Shown: positions 9,005 to 17,553, counted from the first letter of the stretch. The stretch is DNA of 45,491 nucleotides from Chara braunii (GCA_003427395.1 BFEA01000838.1:349773-395263), one strand, 5' to 3'. Translations and numbers: made by a program. Notes: generated by a model from the sequence alone, not told the origin.

Positions 9005-10765
9005 TCACCAATATAAGTTACGCTCCGAGGGAAATAGTTGTCGAGAGAGATAAGCAACCAGACACTCTCCATCGCGAGACTCGACTGTACCGTCATCGGC
9101 GACGTTAGGAATATATGGCGGGGGGGCTCTTGAAGGAGTAGGCTCAATGGGTGCGAGGTGAGCCTCAGTCGCTGGAGGTGGAGGGGGGAATCGGTGAATG
9201 CGCGGGTGTCGAGACGCCGTGGAATCGGGTGGAGTAAAAGATGTTGAGTAGATCTGAGATAGGACAACTTCAATAGCGAAGTCCGAAACATCCGTGGTGA
9301 CAATGAATGAGCGAGAGTAGTGAGGGAGGTGTAGAACGAGGGTTAACGTGACAAGCCGCTTGAGAGAGCAAAAGGCATTCTCATGAGCCGGGGTCCAATG
9401 AAAGGGTAGATGTCCACGGGTCAGAGTGGTAAGCTGGGAAGTATACACCGCGTAGTTTTTAAGAAAATGACCATAGTAGTTGGTGAACCCAAGGAAATTA
9501 CGTAGCGCAGGAAGAGAGTTAGGAGTGGCCCAGTCGACAATGGTTTGAATCTTCGAGTCGTCCATATGGAGTCTATGCTCGGAGACCTGATGCCCCAGGA
9601 AGTTGACTTTGGGTTGAGCGAAGCAGCATTTGGAAAGCTTCGCATAGAACCCGTGGTCGTGTAGTCGCTGCAGGACAGTGCGAAGGTGGAACAAATGCTC
9701 CTCTAGGATACGACTGCAGACTAGGATGTCGTCAATATAGACTAGAACCAAGTTCTCAAGAAGGTCTTGGAATATCATGTTCATAGCCGTCTGGAAGGTG
9801 GCAGGAGCATTACGGAGACCGAAAGCCACGACGATAAACTCGTAATGCCCAAAACGAGAACGGAAAGCGTTCTTAGGCAGACCCTCCTCGGCTACGCGAA
9901 TCTGGTGATATCCGCTACTATGAAGATCGATCTTCGTGAAAAAGTGGTGGCTGGAGAGGCGATCGAACAGATCATCCGCGCGGGGCATAGGATAACTGTT
10001 TCTGATGGTATACTCATTGAGACCGTGGTAGTCGTGGCAGAGGAGGAGGGTGCCGTCCTTCTTGCGATCGAAGAGGACATGTGCACTCCATGGGGACATA
10101 CTTGGTTTAATGAGGCCTTGACGAAGCAGCTCGTCAGTTTGGCGTTTAAGTTTCTGGGCTTCAGGGATCGATAGGTGATATGGGGCGCGATGCTGAATAC
10201 TGCAGCTAGGTTCGAGCCGAATGTGATGCTTGATACCATGCATAGGAGAGATGCTGCTATAGGAGACAGATGAAGGAAAAACATCGCGATACTCGCGAAG
10301 GAAGGCCGCAACGGTAGGCTGCAAAGACGATAGGAGGTTGTCAAACTCCTCGGCAGCAGCAGCAACGTCTGAAGCAGGGGTGAAAGGAGTCGGTATGATA
10401 GGTGCCGATGAGGCCTCCATGGTAAGGGATGCAACAAGGTGAGATGAGGTAGCAGGGGTGAAGGAGGATGAGGAGGCTGAAGGATCAGGAGGCTCGAGGG
10501 GCTCGGGGAGTGGTGGGTTGAGCTCGACCAACTCAACATCCTGATGCATGGAGTTACAGACAAGGAGATCCGTGATGCCAAGCGTGACAGTGACTGTGGA
10601 AGGGTAGGAGGATTTATAGAGAGATGCCTCCTCAACTACACGAGGATGAATGAAGTAGGCAGTAGAGCCAGAGTCCCATAGTGCGCGATACAATCTAGTA
10701 GAGGTCCCGAGGCGCACTGGAATAATCGGTAAGGTGCGATCGGGATTCTGTAGGCGCTGAAACAT
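9005..10765 (-). CDS. protease-reverse transcriptase-RNase H segment of gypsy element 1 (586-codon open frame)
   Basis: This is the longest intact frame of the window. An aspartic protease motif 'ALWDSGSTAYF' sits at residues 29-38. The RT spans roughly 195-400: 'LIKPSMSPWSAHVLF', 'HDYHGLNEYTI', 'TKIDLHSSGYHQIRV', 'YEFIVVAFGLRNAPATFQ' and the catalytic box YIDD at 343-346 in 'LVYIDDILVC'. The connection reads 'FLGHQVSEHRLHMDD'. RNase H begins at 'FIVTTDVSDFAIEVVLSQ' (about 487-504), followed by a Pro-rich insertion of about 60 residues (506-566), then 'LVAYLSRQLFPSERNLY'. The frame then shifts, and the rest of RNase H lies in other frames at 9030-8840 ('DEREVLALVYAVKK', then TGA where Trp is expected). 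The intact YIDD and DSG boxes suggest fairly recent loss. Confidence 0.92.
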   Translation of the reverse strand: MFQRLQNPDRTLPIIPVRLGTSTRLYRALWDSGSTAYFIHPRVVEEASLYKSSYPSTVTVTLGITDLLVCNSMHQDVELVELNPPLPEPLEPPDPSASSSSFTPATSSHLVASLTMEASSAPIIPTPFTPASDVAAAAEEFDNLLSSLQPTVAAFLREYRDVFPSSVSYSSISPMHGIKHHIRLEPSCSIQHRAPYHLSIPEAQKLKRQTDELLRQGLIKPSMSPWSAHVLFDRKKDGTLLLCHDYHGLNEYTIRNSYPMPRADDLFDRLSSHHFFTKIDLHSSGYHQIRVAEEGLPKNAFRSRFGHYEFIVVAFGLRNAPATFQTAMNMIFQDLLENLVLVYIDDILVCSRILEEHLFHLRTVLQRLHDHGFYAKLSKCCFAQPKVNFLGHQVSEHRLHMDDSKIQTIVDWATPNSLPALRNFLGFTNYYGHFLKNYAVYTSQLTTLTRGHLPFHWTPAHENAFCSLKRLVTLTLVLHLPHYSRSFIVTTDVSDFAIEVVLSQIYSTSFTPPDSTASRHPRIHRFPPPPPATEAHLAPIEPTPSRAPPPYIPNVADDGTVESRDGECLVAYLSRQLFPSERNLYW

Positions 10766-11208
10766 CGCAGATAGGGAATAAGAATGCTCTCTAGGGCGGA
10801 GACGTTCTTGGTGGACCTTAACGCACTCGAGGTCTAGGAAGTTGATGATAACCTCGAGGAAGTTGATGATATCCTCGGCTGCAATGAGGGAAGCATTTCA
10901 GCGAGCCGTGCGTAAAGCACGCCTAGTAGGAGGACGAGGAGGAGGAGGATCACGAGAGACGCTAGGCGAAGAAGGGGAGGGTGCACCAACGTTACTAGGA
11001 TCGACCAACGATGAGGTCAGGTCTGAGTCCTCGGAATGAGTAGCAAGCGGCACAAAGGTAGAATCTCGAGCGGGTATACCTGCTACTGTAGGAGGATCAG
11101 GGGGACAGAAGATCGCCGCTAGGTGGCTGCGACACTAGAGGTCGAAACGAGGGGGTGTGGCTGAGGGCGGGATTGCTGAGCAAAGTGACGCTGGAGGGCG
11201 TCAGCGTA

Positions 11209-11255
11209 GGGGCAGGTGGACGGAGTGTGACCAGGTAGAAGACAACAGGTACATA
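11209..11255 (-). pseudogene. Gag CCHC zinc knuckle of gypsy element 1
   Basis: The minus strand encodes 'ICTCCLLPGHTPSTCPYA', a C-x2-C-x4-H-x4-C knuckle that binds genomic RNA in Gag nucleocapsid. It lies between the Gag body and the protease frame but in a short frame bounded by stops, so the Gag reading is interrupted here. Confidence 0.75.
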
Positions 11256-11376
11256 TACCTCGTGTACGAAAGTCCTCACTCTTCGCGATAGTCAATCAAG
11301 CCCGGGGAAAACATAGCCCGATGGGAGGGGCTGCTGTGTGGCCGATGAGCGGGTCCTCGATGAGGACTGACGCTGT

Positions 11377-11745
11377 CTAAGGAAAGCAGAGAAGCCACAT
11401 GCGAGGTTGCTCGTCCTGGTCGAGATCGTCACCATCCACAAGAGACAGGGGGTCATGTTCCTGGTCCGGGTCACTATGGGATCCATCCGAACCAGTTCCC
11501 TTCTCATCGCTTGACGACTCGCGGAGCATGGTTTGGACACTTGACGAAGGTGCGTCCAAGTACTCAGCGGGGCCCGCGGTGAGACGTGGAGAACTATCAG
11601 GGGGAGATGTGCCAGGGGCAGACGTGGCAGCGGGAGGTGCAGCACCAGGCTGAGATGTGGAGCCCACAAGAGGTGCATATGGGTGTCGGATGGCCCTGGC
11701 AATGTTGAAGGCCTCAGGGAGGGTGTGGACCGTGTATGCCAACAT
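11377..11745 (-). pseudogene. C-terminal Gag segment of gypsy element 1
   Basis: A 122-codon frame reads 'LPEAFNIARAIRHPY' (the end of the retrotransposon Gag core), then a Ser/Pro/Asp-rich linker leading towards the zinc knuckle. The preceding Gag frame ends at 11821, and the short stretch between (about 11750-11820, 'RFHVGLPQPFQLQ') is in a different frame, so a frameshift and a stop separate the two. Confidence 0.7.
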
Positions 11746-11820
11746 TTGAAGCTGAAAAGGTTGGGGTAACCCGACATGGAAACGCTGTACCAGTGTCGTC
11801 GGCTACGAGGGAGGAGGAAA

Positions 11821-13046
11821 TCAGGCGCGAACGTGGTGGAATGCTGTGATGTACGACTCTAAGGCATTGTTGCCACCAAGCCATCTAATCTCCACGACCC
11901 GTGTGATCGGGTCACGGGTATACGTCGGGCGAGAGAAATACTGTTGGAGAAAATCATGAAACTCCGTGTACGTCATACTCGAGTGAACGCCCTGCTGGGC
12001 ACGAATGGAGAGAAAGTCTCGCCAAGTGGAAGCCGCTTGAGCTGTGAAGCGGGCTGAGAACTTCATGGGCCATAAATCCATGTTTACACCATGGTACCGA
12101 AGTTGCTCGTCGGATGTGGTGATCCAGACCTGGAGTTCGGAGGTCTTGCCAGCGAACTGGGGGAGTCTGTCAGGGTGGTACCGGGGTACATAGGGAGGCG
12201 GCTGGTAACTAGGAGGGAGGGGGAGGGCACACTGCGACAAGAGGGCAGAGGATCTAGGGGCACCCGCAGGAACAATAGATAAGGTCGGAAGCTGAGGCAA
12301 AGGGCCTTGAGATATTGTAGTGGCCGGAGGAAGAGTAAAGTGCATCGCAGCGGCCTGTGTCTGATGCTGCTGGTAGATGAAAGGGGCAGCAGGCTGTGCC
12401 GCGAGGTGGGGAGGCAAGGGTTGACCTTCTTGGAGCCGGCGGATGTGGTCGTGGGTCATGACAAGTTGGCTTTGGAGCTCAACTCTTTGTGTCCTGGGTG
12501 TTATAGGGGGTGGGGGGGGAGGTAAAGAAGTGAGGGGTGGTGAGGTAGGTGCCGTGGAAACTAAAATTGAGGAGGTGGCGGGACATAATGCCATGGGTCG
12601 TGAGGAGGAAAATGCGGAGGTGGACACTTGGGAGGAAGGGAAGGCTGCAGAAGAAGGGTGGGTCTGTGGAGAAGGCATACCACCCTTGGAAGAGACAAGA
12701 GTGTAGATGACGCCAGCCGAAGAAGGAGAGGGAGCAGGCAGAGATGCTGATGACACGGGTGGGGGGGAGGACTGCGGGATACCAGATTGGGGAGAGGGGA
12801 GGTGTGATCCAGTAGGAGGATGTGTGTGGGAAAAGGAGGGGGGGGAAAGAGAGGAGGGGCGTGTGGTGGCACGCGACTCCATCTGTGACATCCGGTTCAA
12901 CAAAGTATCGAAGTTGATTTGGATGGCCGTGAATTTGGCCTCGAACATGGCCCGTATCTGCTGGAGGAGGGTCAGTACAGGGTCTCACTGGGTGGCAGGG
13001 CCCGAACGGGCGGCCGAAGGGGTGGAAATCTCTGCCGATTCAGCCA
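11821..13046 (-). pseudogene. gag of gypsy element 1 with one in-frame TGA
   Basis: The likely start is the ATG at 13046-13044 ('MAESAEISTPSAARSG'). A TGA follows 20 codons later (12985-12987), after which the same frame stays open to 11821. It has an early 'FTAIQINFDTLLNRM' helix, a long Pro/Ser-rich region (about 30-230), then the retrotransposon Gag core: 'LPQFAGKTSELQVW', 'FSARFTAQAASTWRDFL', 'EFHDFLQQYFSRPTYTRD'. Gag forms the virus-like particle that packages element RNA. The length to the stop (about 410 codons) is normal for a chromoviral Gag N-terminal part. The internal stop makes it a pseudogene unless read through. Confidence 0.85.
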
Positions 13047-13096
13047 TGGTGTCACGAGCTAGGAACGCAAGGCCTTCGATGGGATGGGGGGGGGTG

Positions 13097-13118
13097 CTCA
13101 GTGGCAGCGATCGGCGCC
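13097..13118 (-). promoter_or_regulatory. candidate primer binding site of gypsy element 1
   Basis: On the minus strand, a CA dinucleotide (complement of 13119-13120) is followed at once by 'GGCGCCGATCGCTGCCACTG', about 50 bases upstream of the gag start. GGCGCC-type PBS sequences are common in plant gypsy elements and pair with a tRNA 3' end. The position fits the junction between a 5' LTR and the internal region. No matching second LTR was found, so this is suggestive only. Confidence 0.35.
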
Positions 13119-13342
13119 TGAAAGCGAGCAAGATGGTGTGCGGCGTGGGCCTCTCGGGCGCGATTTTGGAGTGCACGCTGTTGTGTGTCACGGGGAGACG
13201 CGTAGAGGGGGCGGATAGGGGACTGGAAAACAAAGACGCGTAGTTCGGTTTAAAAGAGAAATAGGAAAATTTCCAATTCCAGGAATAAAATGAGAGAAAA
13301 TTTTCACAGAATGGCGTGGGGCATAAAGGAAAGCATGCATAA

Positions 13343-13669
13343 GACAATCAAAAAGTCAAAGCTTTAGATACAGCACAACATATTCGCAAGGTGCCGTGTT
13401 ATAAAAAAATGAAAAAATGCTTTGAAGGAATTGTTACAAACGATATTCCAGACTGCTTGGTGATAATGAATGAAAATCAGAATTCCATGACCATACTTGA
13501 AGCTAGTCAATTACATATACCGATTGTGTGTTTGATAGATTCAGATATTCCAAGCAAATTACAACAAAGAATTCATTATCCCATCCCTGTGAATGATGAT
13601 TCTTTAGAGTTTATATATCTTGTTTGTCATTTAATTACTCAAATAGTCAATTACTCTCGTATCGTATAA
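13343..13669 (+). pseudogene. rps2: mitochondrial ribosomal protein S2 C-terminal fragment (organelle-derived)
   Basis: The frame opens after a TAA at 13340-13342 and stays open to a stop at 13667-13669. It contains 'HIRKVPCYKKMKKCFEGIV', 'IPDCLVIMNENQNSMTILEA', 'LHIPIVCLIDSDIP' and 'YPIPVNDDSLEFIYLVCHLI'. These are the conserved C-terminal blocks of ribosomal protein S2 in the form typical of plant mitochondrial rps2. S2 belongs to the small ribosomal subunit. The N-terminal half is missing: upstream sequence is the flank of the gypsy element. The frame has no internal stop, and the surrounding DNA turns sharply AT-rich. Either this is a nuclear insertion of mitochondrial DNA or a transferred fragment; without a promoter and N-terminus it is unlikely to be functional. 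Confidence 0.85.
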
Positions 13670-13762
13670 TAAGACTTTTCTTCAAATTAGTTTGGAAAGA
13701 GATTGTACTTAATTTTCATACAGTTGTTACAGCATTTTTGTTGTTTTTGTTGTACATCGCAG

Positions 13763-13825
13763 TCCATATTTGCTATTTCGTCTTTAGGTGTCTATGGTAT
13801 TATAACAGCAGGTTGGTCTAACTAA
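13763..13825 (+). pseudogene. nad1: mitochondrial NADH dehydrogenase subunit 1 fragment
   Basis: A short frame reads 'SIFAISSLGVYGIITAGWSN' and then stops at 13823-13825. This is the conserved membrane segment of NAD1 (respiratory complex I), and the run SSLGVYGI-TAGWS is diagnostic. Only about 20 residues are recognisable. The 90 bases between the rps2 stop and this piece are not recognised. Together with rps2 it marks a mitochondrial DNA insertion, possibly from a rearranged mitochondrial source, since the two fragments are not whole genes. Confidence 0.65.
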
Positions 13826-14835
13826 AATTCCGAAATTATTTGGACACAAATTTGAGATGTGAAGAAAATTGCAGCAAAATTCACGGAATTTGAAAAATAT
13901 TCGTAAAAATTTTTGAAAATTGGGGTAGATGATAAAAGATGTAGAAATGAGTACAAACGAGGATTTTGAATTAAAATGGAAAATTCCTTAACGTATTTAT
14001 GGAATTAAGAGAATCTTGAAGGTGATTTGAAAAAAAATAGAAGATTAATTCCTAATTGAAGATTTTACTATGAAATGGCAAAAGGAATTTAACAAAGTAG
14101 CAAATCCGGATATCCGGCAGACCAAATTTATCCGGAATATTCAATCCGGATGAAATTTCCTGATTAATTCCGGATATGGAAAATCTAGCCCTGCGCAATT
14201 TTTTTTTTTTTTTTACCGAAAAAAAAAATTCAAAAAAATCTGGAAACAAATAATGTTGTTTATATCAATGATCTTGAGGCCATCTTTGATTACTCAACAG
14301 ATATGAAGATAAAAAATAAAACAGAATACGAAGACAATATTTGGATAAAAAATTATAGAATGAATTAAGCAACCCCCCTCTAAACCCTTTATTCCCTATC
14401 TGATCCCCTTTGAACCCTTCCAGGCCTTATCAAGCTTTTCTTGAAATAGGAACGTAGTTCTATTGTATTTTGCATGCACAATATCACTTTTTTTTTTTTT
14501 TTTTTTTTTTTTTAGGCCTTTTTTTTATCATCCGGATTTCTAAATGATCCTACCCCCTGATCGTCCGGCCAGATAATCCGACCAGGTTATCCGGCCAGAT
14601 AACCCATGCTACCTAGGAATTTAATGACAGTCACATAAATTGAATTGGTAGGAATTTCAAAATTATTTAGACGAAATTAACAAATTATATCAAAATGTTG
14701 TAAAATTAAGAAGAATTAAAAAAAAAAATTAAAATAATTCCAAAATATTTTTTTTTTAAATGTAGAATTTTGGAATTTTACGAGGGATATAAAGCATAAG
14801 TAGAGTGGGCATAGATTTATTAAATGACAATTAAT
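13826..14835. other. AT-rich gene-free stretch with TCCGG clusters and poly(T) tracts
   Basis: This kilobase is strongly AT-rich compared with its GC-rich neighbours and holds no gene. It contains two clusters of the word TCCGG (five within 14105-14177, including the 12-base palindrome CCGGATATCCGG at about 14107-14118, and three within 14530-14603), poly(T) tracts at about 14192-14213 and 14489-14512, and many 'aattcc/ggaatt' words. It may be part of the organelle-derived insertion or an unrelated AT-rich element. Confidence 0.6.
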
Positions 14836-15080
14836 CCTACCGAATTAAATCAAAATTTTGAACGACAGGTTGGACGGCATTGTCAAGCAAACCCGAAAAG
14901 AGAAAATACGCGTCATGCACGTTAGGAATTTTAGATGATGCGACCAATTGGATGAGATGGGAGAAGAGGGAAGGGGAAATGGAGAGGAGATAGAAGAAGA
15001 GGAAAAAGATGAGGTCTTTGAGAGAGATTGCGGGAGGAAGGGGGGGAATTAGCAAGAGGGAGTGAGATTGACAATACCGC

Positions 15081-15131
15081 GCTCCCGGTTGGTCGGGAGC
15101 AATCAAGGTCCTTCCTCCTAGTCGAGGAAGG
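15081..15131. repeat. two adjacent perfect hairpins
   Basis: GCTCCCG/CGGGAGC (15081-15087 and 15094-15100, 6-base loop) is followed ten bases later by CCTTCCTC/GAGGAAGG (15110-15117 and 15124-15131, 6-base loop). Neither is followed by a T run, so a terminator role is not supported. They lie 200 bases from the 28S rRNA fragment. Confidence 0.6.
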
Positions 15132-15223
15132 TCTTCAATCAACCCCTAAAGGGTCTTCTCGATCGTTCCCCCAGTAGAACGACGAGATCGCCAGATCGAA
15201 TGCGCTCAATGAAGGTGAGAGGT

Positions 15224-15295
15224 CGTGGTAATGATGATGTCGAAAATGGTGGCGATGATGATGATGACGACGACGACAATGATGATGATGATGGC
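15224..15295 (+). repeat. GAT/GAC triplet repeat
   Basis: Imperfect (GATGAT)n and (GACGAC)n triplets. Both strands stay open through it (poly-Ser or poly-His readings), which explains the short frames seen here. I see no protein-coding support. Confidence 0.7.
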
Positions 15296-15340
15296 TGGCG
15301 GTGAAGATGGCGGTACCGCAAATGTCGGGGGAGCAACAAG

Positions 15341-15575
15341 CAGCGTCATTGTGAACGCTTGATTGCCACAAGCCAGTTATCCCTGACACCTCTAGCTTGA
15401 AGTTGTGAAACGCTTGAGGGTCAATAGGCCACGCTCGCACAGTTTGTATTTGTATTGGAAATCAAAATCAAATGAGCTTTTGCGTTTTTTATCCACACGA
15501 GATTGCTGATCTCGTTGGGCTCATCGTAGGACACCTGCGTTATCTTCTAACAGGTGTGCCGCTCCAGCCGAAGTC
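15341..15575 (-). rRNA. 28S (26S) rRNA fragment, degenerate pseudo-copy
   Basis: Read on the minus strand this is the late part of nuclear large-subunit rRNA, the region containing the landmark 'GGGATAACTGGCTTGTGGC' (complement at about 15363-15385), the 'CCAGTACGAATACAAACC'-like stretch and the 'AGATAACGCAGGTGTCC' segment (complement near 15530-15550). About a dozen bases normally found after 'ATCCCTG' (complement sense) are missing at about 15385, and substitutions are scattered throughout. Both ends are truncated inside the gene, so it is not a functional rRNA. It has the order and strand expected relative to the 18S piece at 16909-17052. Confidence 0.88.
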
Positions 15576-15579
15576 CTGG

Positions 15580-16900
15580 CGTGCACACGCACGCGGGCCA
15601 AGGTGGATCGCGACCAGGGGGGAGGTGCGAGCGGATATGCGAGGGGGGGGGATGGCGGAGGGTGAAAGCGGGATAGGAAGCGGGAGTGGGATCGCGATGG
15701 CAATTGGGTTAGATCTGGGTAGATCGCAATGGGGAGGGGCAAGCGTAATCGCGGTGAATCGGGAACTTGGGATTGGGAGATGGGGAGATGGGGAAGGCGT
15801 ATTGGAAGGGAAATCGGTGCGAAGGTGGCAGCGGATCGGGATCAAGCGATAGGGTGGAGGGGCGCGGTGGGATGGGTTGATCGAGCGATGAGGGGGGAGG
15901 GAGTAATCGTGCGGTTGGGGGGGTTTCATGCGGTGGGATAGGGATGGTTGCGTGGTGGGGTGGGGGGAGGTTGGGGAAGCAGGGGGGAAAGTCGGGGGGA
16001 AGTTGGGGAAGTAGGGGGGGAAGCCGGTTAAAGTCGGGAAAGAGTCCGGGGAAGTCAGGATGGGGGTGATGGCGATGGGGGGGAAAGGAATTGTGATCGC
16101 GATTGTGTGCGATCCAAGCAACACTCGGGGTCGGGATGAGGTCGGANNNNNNNNNNNNNNNNNNNNNNNNNNNNNNNNNNNNNNNNNNNNNNNNNNNNNN
16201 NNNNNNNNNNNNNNNNNNNNNNNNNNNNNNNNNNNNNNNNNNNNNNNNNNNNNNNNNNNNNNNNNNNNNNNNNNNNNNNNNNNNNNNNNNNNNNNNNNNN
16301 NNNNNNNNNNNNNNNNNNNNNNNNNNNNNNNNNNNNNNNNNNNNNATGCGCGAGGGGGATCTGGGATTCTGGGGGAGCGGGGAAGATCGGGGGAATCAGA
16401 ATTGGGGCGCAACTGGGGCAGGGGGTGGAAATCGAGATTGAGGCAAATAGTGGGGTCGAAGAGAGGGCGAGATCGTGCGGAAGAAGGGGGGGGAGGGAAG
16501 AGGAACGAGCGGGGTACGCACGATCGGGGAGGGGGGGGCAGTGGAGATGGTAATGGGAAGGAATCGGGGCGCGTAGGGATGACGTGGCAGGTTGAGAGGG
16601 GAAGGAGGATCGGGAGGTGAGGGGAAAGGGAGGATCGGAGGAGGGGGGGGAAGTAGGCGGGGATTGGCGCACACGTGTGCGTGATCGGGTGGGGGGGGGC
16701 GTTGGGGGCAGTCGGGATGGTGGCACTCGTGGTGGGAGAAGGTCGGGTGTCGGGGTCGCGGAGTAGCGGGGTAGTGGGGTAGAGTCGGGATCGGGGGTGT
16801 AAGGAGGGGGAATAGGGGAATCGGGGATGAAAAATTGAAGTTGGGAAAGAGGGGAGCCAGAGGGGGAAGGGGGCACTGACGTAGGGGGAAGTCGGCTGTC
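15580..16900 (+). repeat. G-rich, strand-asymmetric low-complexity tract with assembly gap
   Basis: About 1.3 kb in which the plus strand is dominated by runs of three to eight G mixed with 'gatcgggg', 'gggaagtcgggg' and 'ggtggggg' words, and nearly devoid of C runs. Long C-rich open frames on the minus strand (Pro/Ser-rich) are a by-product of this composition and of the Ns, not genes. The tract lies between 28S and 18S fragments, where ITS or spacer DNA would sit in an intact rDNA unit, but no 5.8S sequence is visible. The density of G runs would allow G-quadruplexes. Confidence 0.7.
16147..16345. other. assembly gap of 199 N
   Basis: A run of N interrupts the G-rich tract, consistent with a region that is hard to sequence or assemble. 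Any frame drawn across it is meaningless. Confidence 0.99.
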
Positions 16901-17079
16901 CACGTGTCAATGATCCTTCCGCAGGTTCACCTGTGGGAACCTTGTTACGGCTTCTCCTTCCTCGAACTGATAAGGTTCGATGAAACTCTCACAGCCTGGG
17001 TGCTACCCGCTGAAGTGGCCGCTATGCCAACACTTCAACGGTGATGGGCAAAGGACTAGGAAGGGGGCGCTGACGTAGG
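16865..17079. repeat. 21-base direct repeats flanking the 18S fragment
   Basis: 'ggaagggggcactgacgtag' followed by g at 16865-16885 recurs at 17059-17079 with a single change (cactg to cgctg). The interval between them (173 bases) holds the 18S fragment. Long direct repeats around a captured fragment resemble a target-site duplication or a repair duplication. Confidence 0.75.
16909..17052 (-). rRNA. 18S rRNA 3'-end fragment, degenerate pseudo-copy
   Basis: On the minus strand the fragment ends with the canonical 18S terminus (GGTGAACCTGCGGAAGGATC, complement 16911-16930). Upstream of it is the AAGTCGTAACAAGG-like segment, with changes such as 'gtgggaacc' for the usual 'acggaaacc'. Similarity fades after about 130 bases near 17050. 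Only the last part of the gene is present, so it is not functional. Confidence 0.87.
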
Positions 17080-17280
17080 ATGACCGCATCATCTGGAGTA
17101 GTGCCGTGGTGGAGGTTGCCGAGGAGAAAGGCGCCAACTTGGATGAAGAACGTACCTCGGCGCGTTGACGGACTAGGTGCAACTGCAAAAACGAGCTTGG
17201 AGATGGCTATCCCTGGTGGCGGGATAGCGAGAGAGGGAGGGAGGGAGGGAGCAGAGGTTCAAAACCCTCTCCGATATTAA
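17080..17280. other. short spacer, no recognised gene
   Basis: Sequence between the 18S-flanking repeat and dispersed repeat copy B. A small GGGA/GAGG-rich patch lies at about 17228-17251. Nothing coding is supported. Confidence 0.4.
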
Positions 17281-17553
17281 TGTGACGCACGTGCGGAGGG
17301 CACGTGCGGAGATGGTGAGAGAGAGAGGGAGAGAGAGGAGATGTACACACACGAAGCAGCAACTGAGTGAAGGTCCGGTCCGACTCTATCAACGAGTGAA
17401 CTATTGAAAGACTGACCAACCCGGCCCGGATCTAGGACGGAGAGATATACCGGCCTTGGTCCAGGTCGGAGTAACCCGGTACCGGACCAGGGTCAGGTCG
17501 ACGGCATGAAACAGGTTCGGCCTCATTGCCGGGCCGAAAGGGTACCGCTATAG
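17281..17553 (+). repeat. dispersed repeat, copy B (longer copy)
   Basis: Same family as 5738-5893, direct orientation. It includes an extra middle block (about 17400-17513) rich in 'ccggtcc/accggacc' words that is absent from copy A, then rejoins copy A at 'aacaggttcggcctca' and ends at 'gggccgaaagggtaccgcta'. The CCGG-containing pairs could fold back on themselves. No coding content. Confidence 0.8.

Larger units (their letters stand above)
7230..13119 (-). mobile_element. Ty3/gypsy LTR retrotransposon 1, chromovirus type, degraded
   Basis: On the minus strand the order is gag, CCHC zinc knuckle, aspartic protease, RT, RNase H, integrase, chromodomain. This is the Ty3/gypsy order, and the chromodomain places it among chromoviruses. 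Coding is interrupted by stops and frameshifts between blocks, so it is not autonomous. A candidate primer binding site abuts a CA at 13119, which would mark the inner end of the 5' LTR, but no second LTR was found. The 3' part appears deleted or diverged. The left boundary given here is the end of the chromodomain. Confidence 0.9.

Noticed and set aside
9767-10174. Plus-strand frame of 135 codons in gypsy 1
   Set aside because: It is antisense to the RT, whose catalytic blocks are unmistakable on the minus strand.
13119-13339. A complete 221-base 5' LTR for gypsy 1 ending before the rps2 fragment
   Set aside because: A CA precedes the putative PBS and a TG could be placed near 13339, but no second copy of this sequence was seen in 5894-7230, so the LTR cannot be confirmed.
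15540-16910. Long Pro/Ser-rich minus-strand frames (over 400 codons) and plus-strand frames through the gap
   Set aside because: They run across 199 Ns and exist because the plus strand is G-rich and lacks stop-forming words in the complement. No domain is visible.
17400-17553. CRISPR-like or satellite array in the 'ccgg' rich block of dispersed repeat B
   Set aside because: The repeated words are short and irregularly spaced with no constant repeat or spacer length, and the context is eukaryotic.
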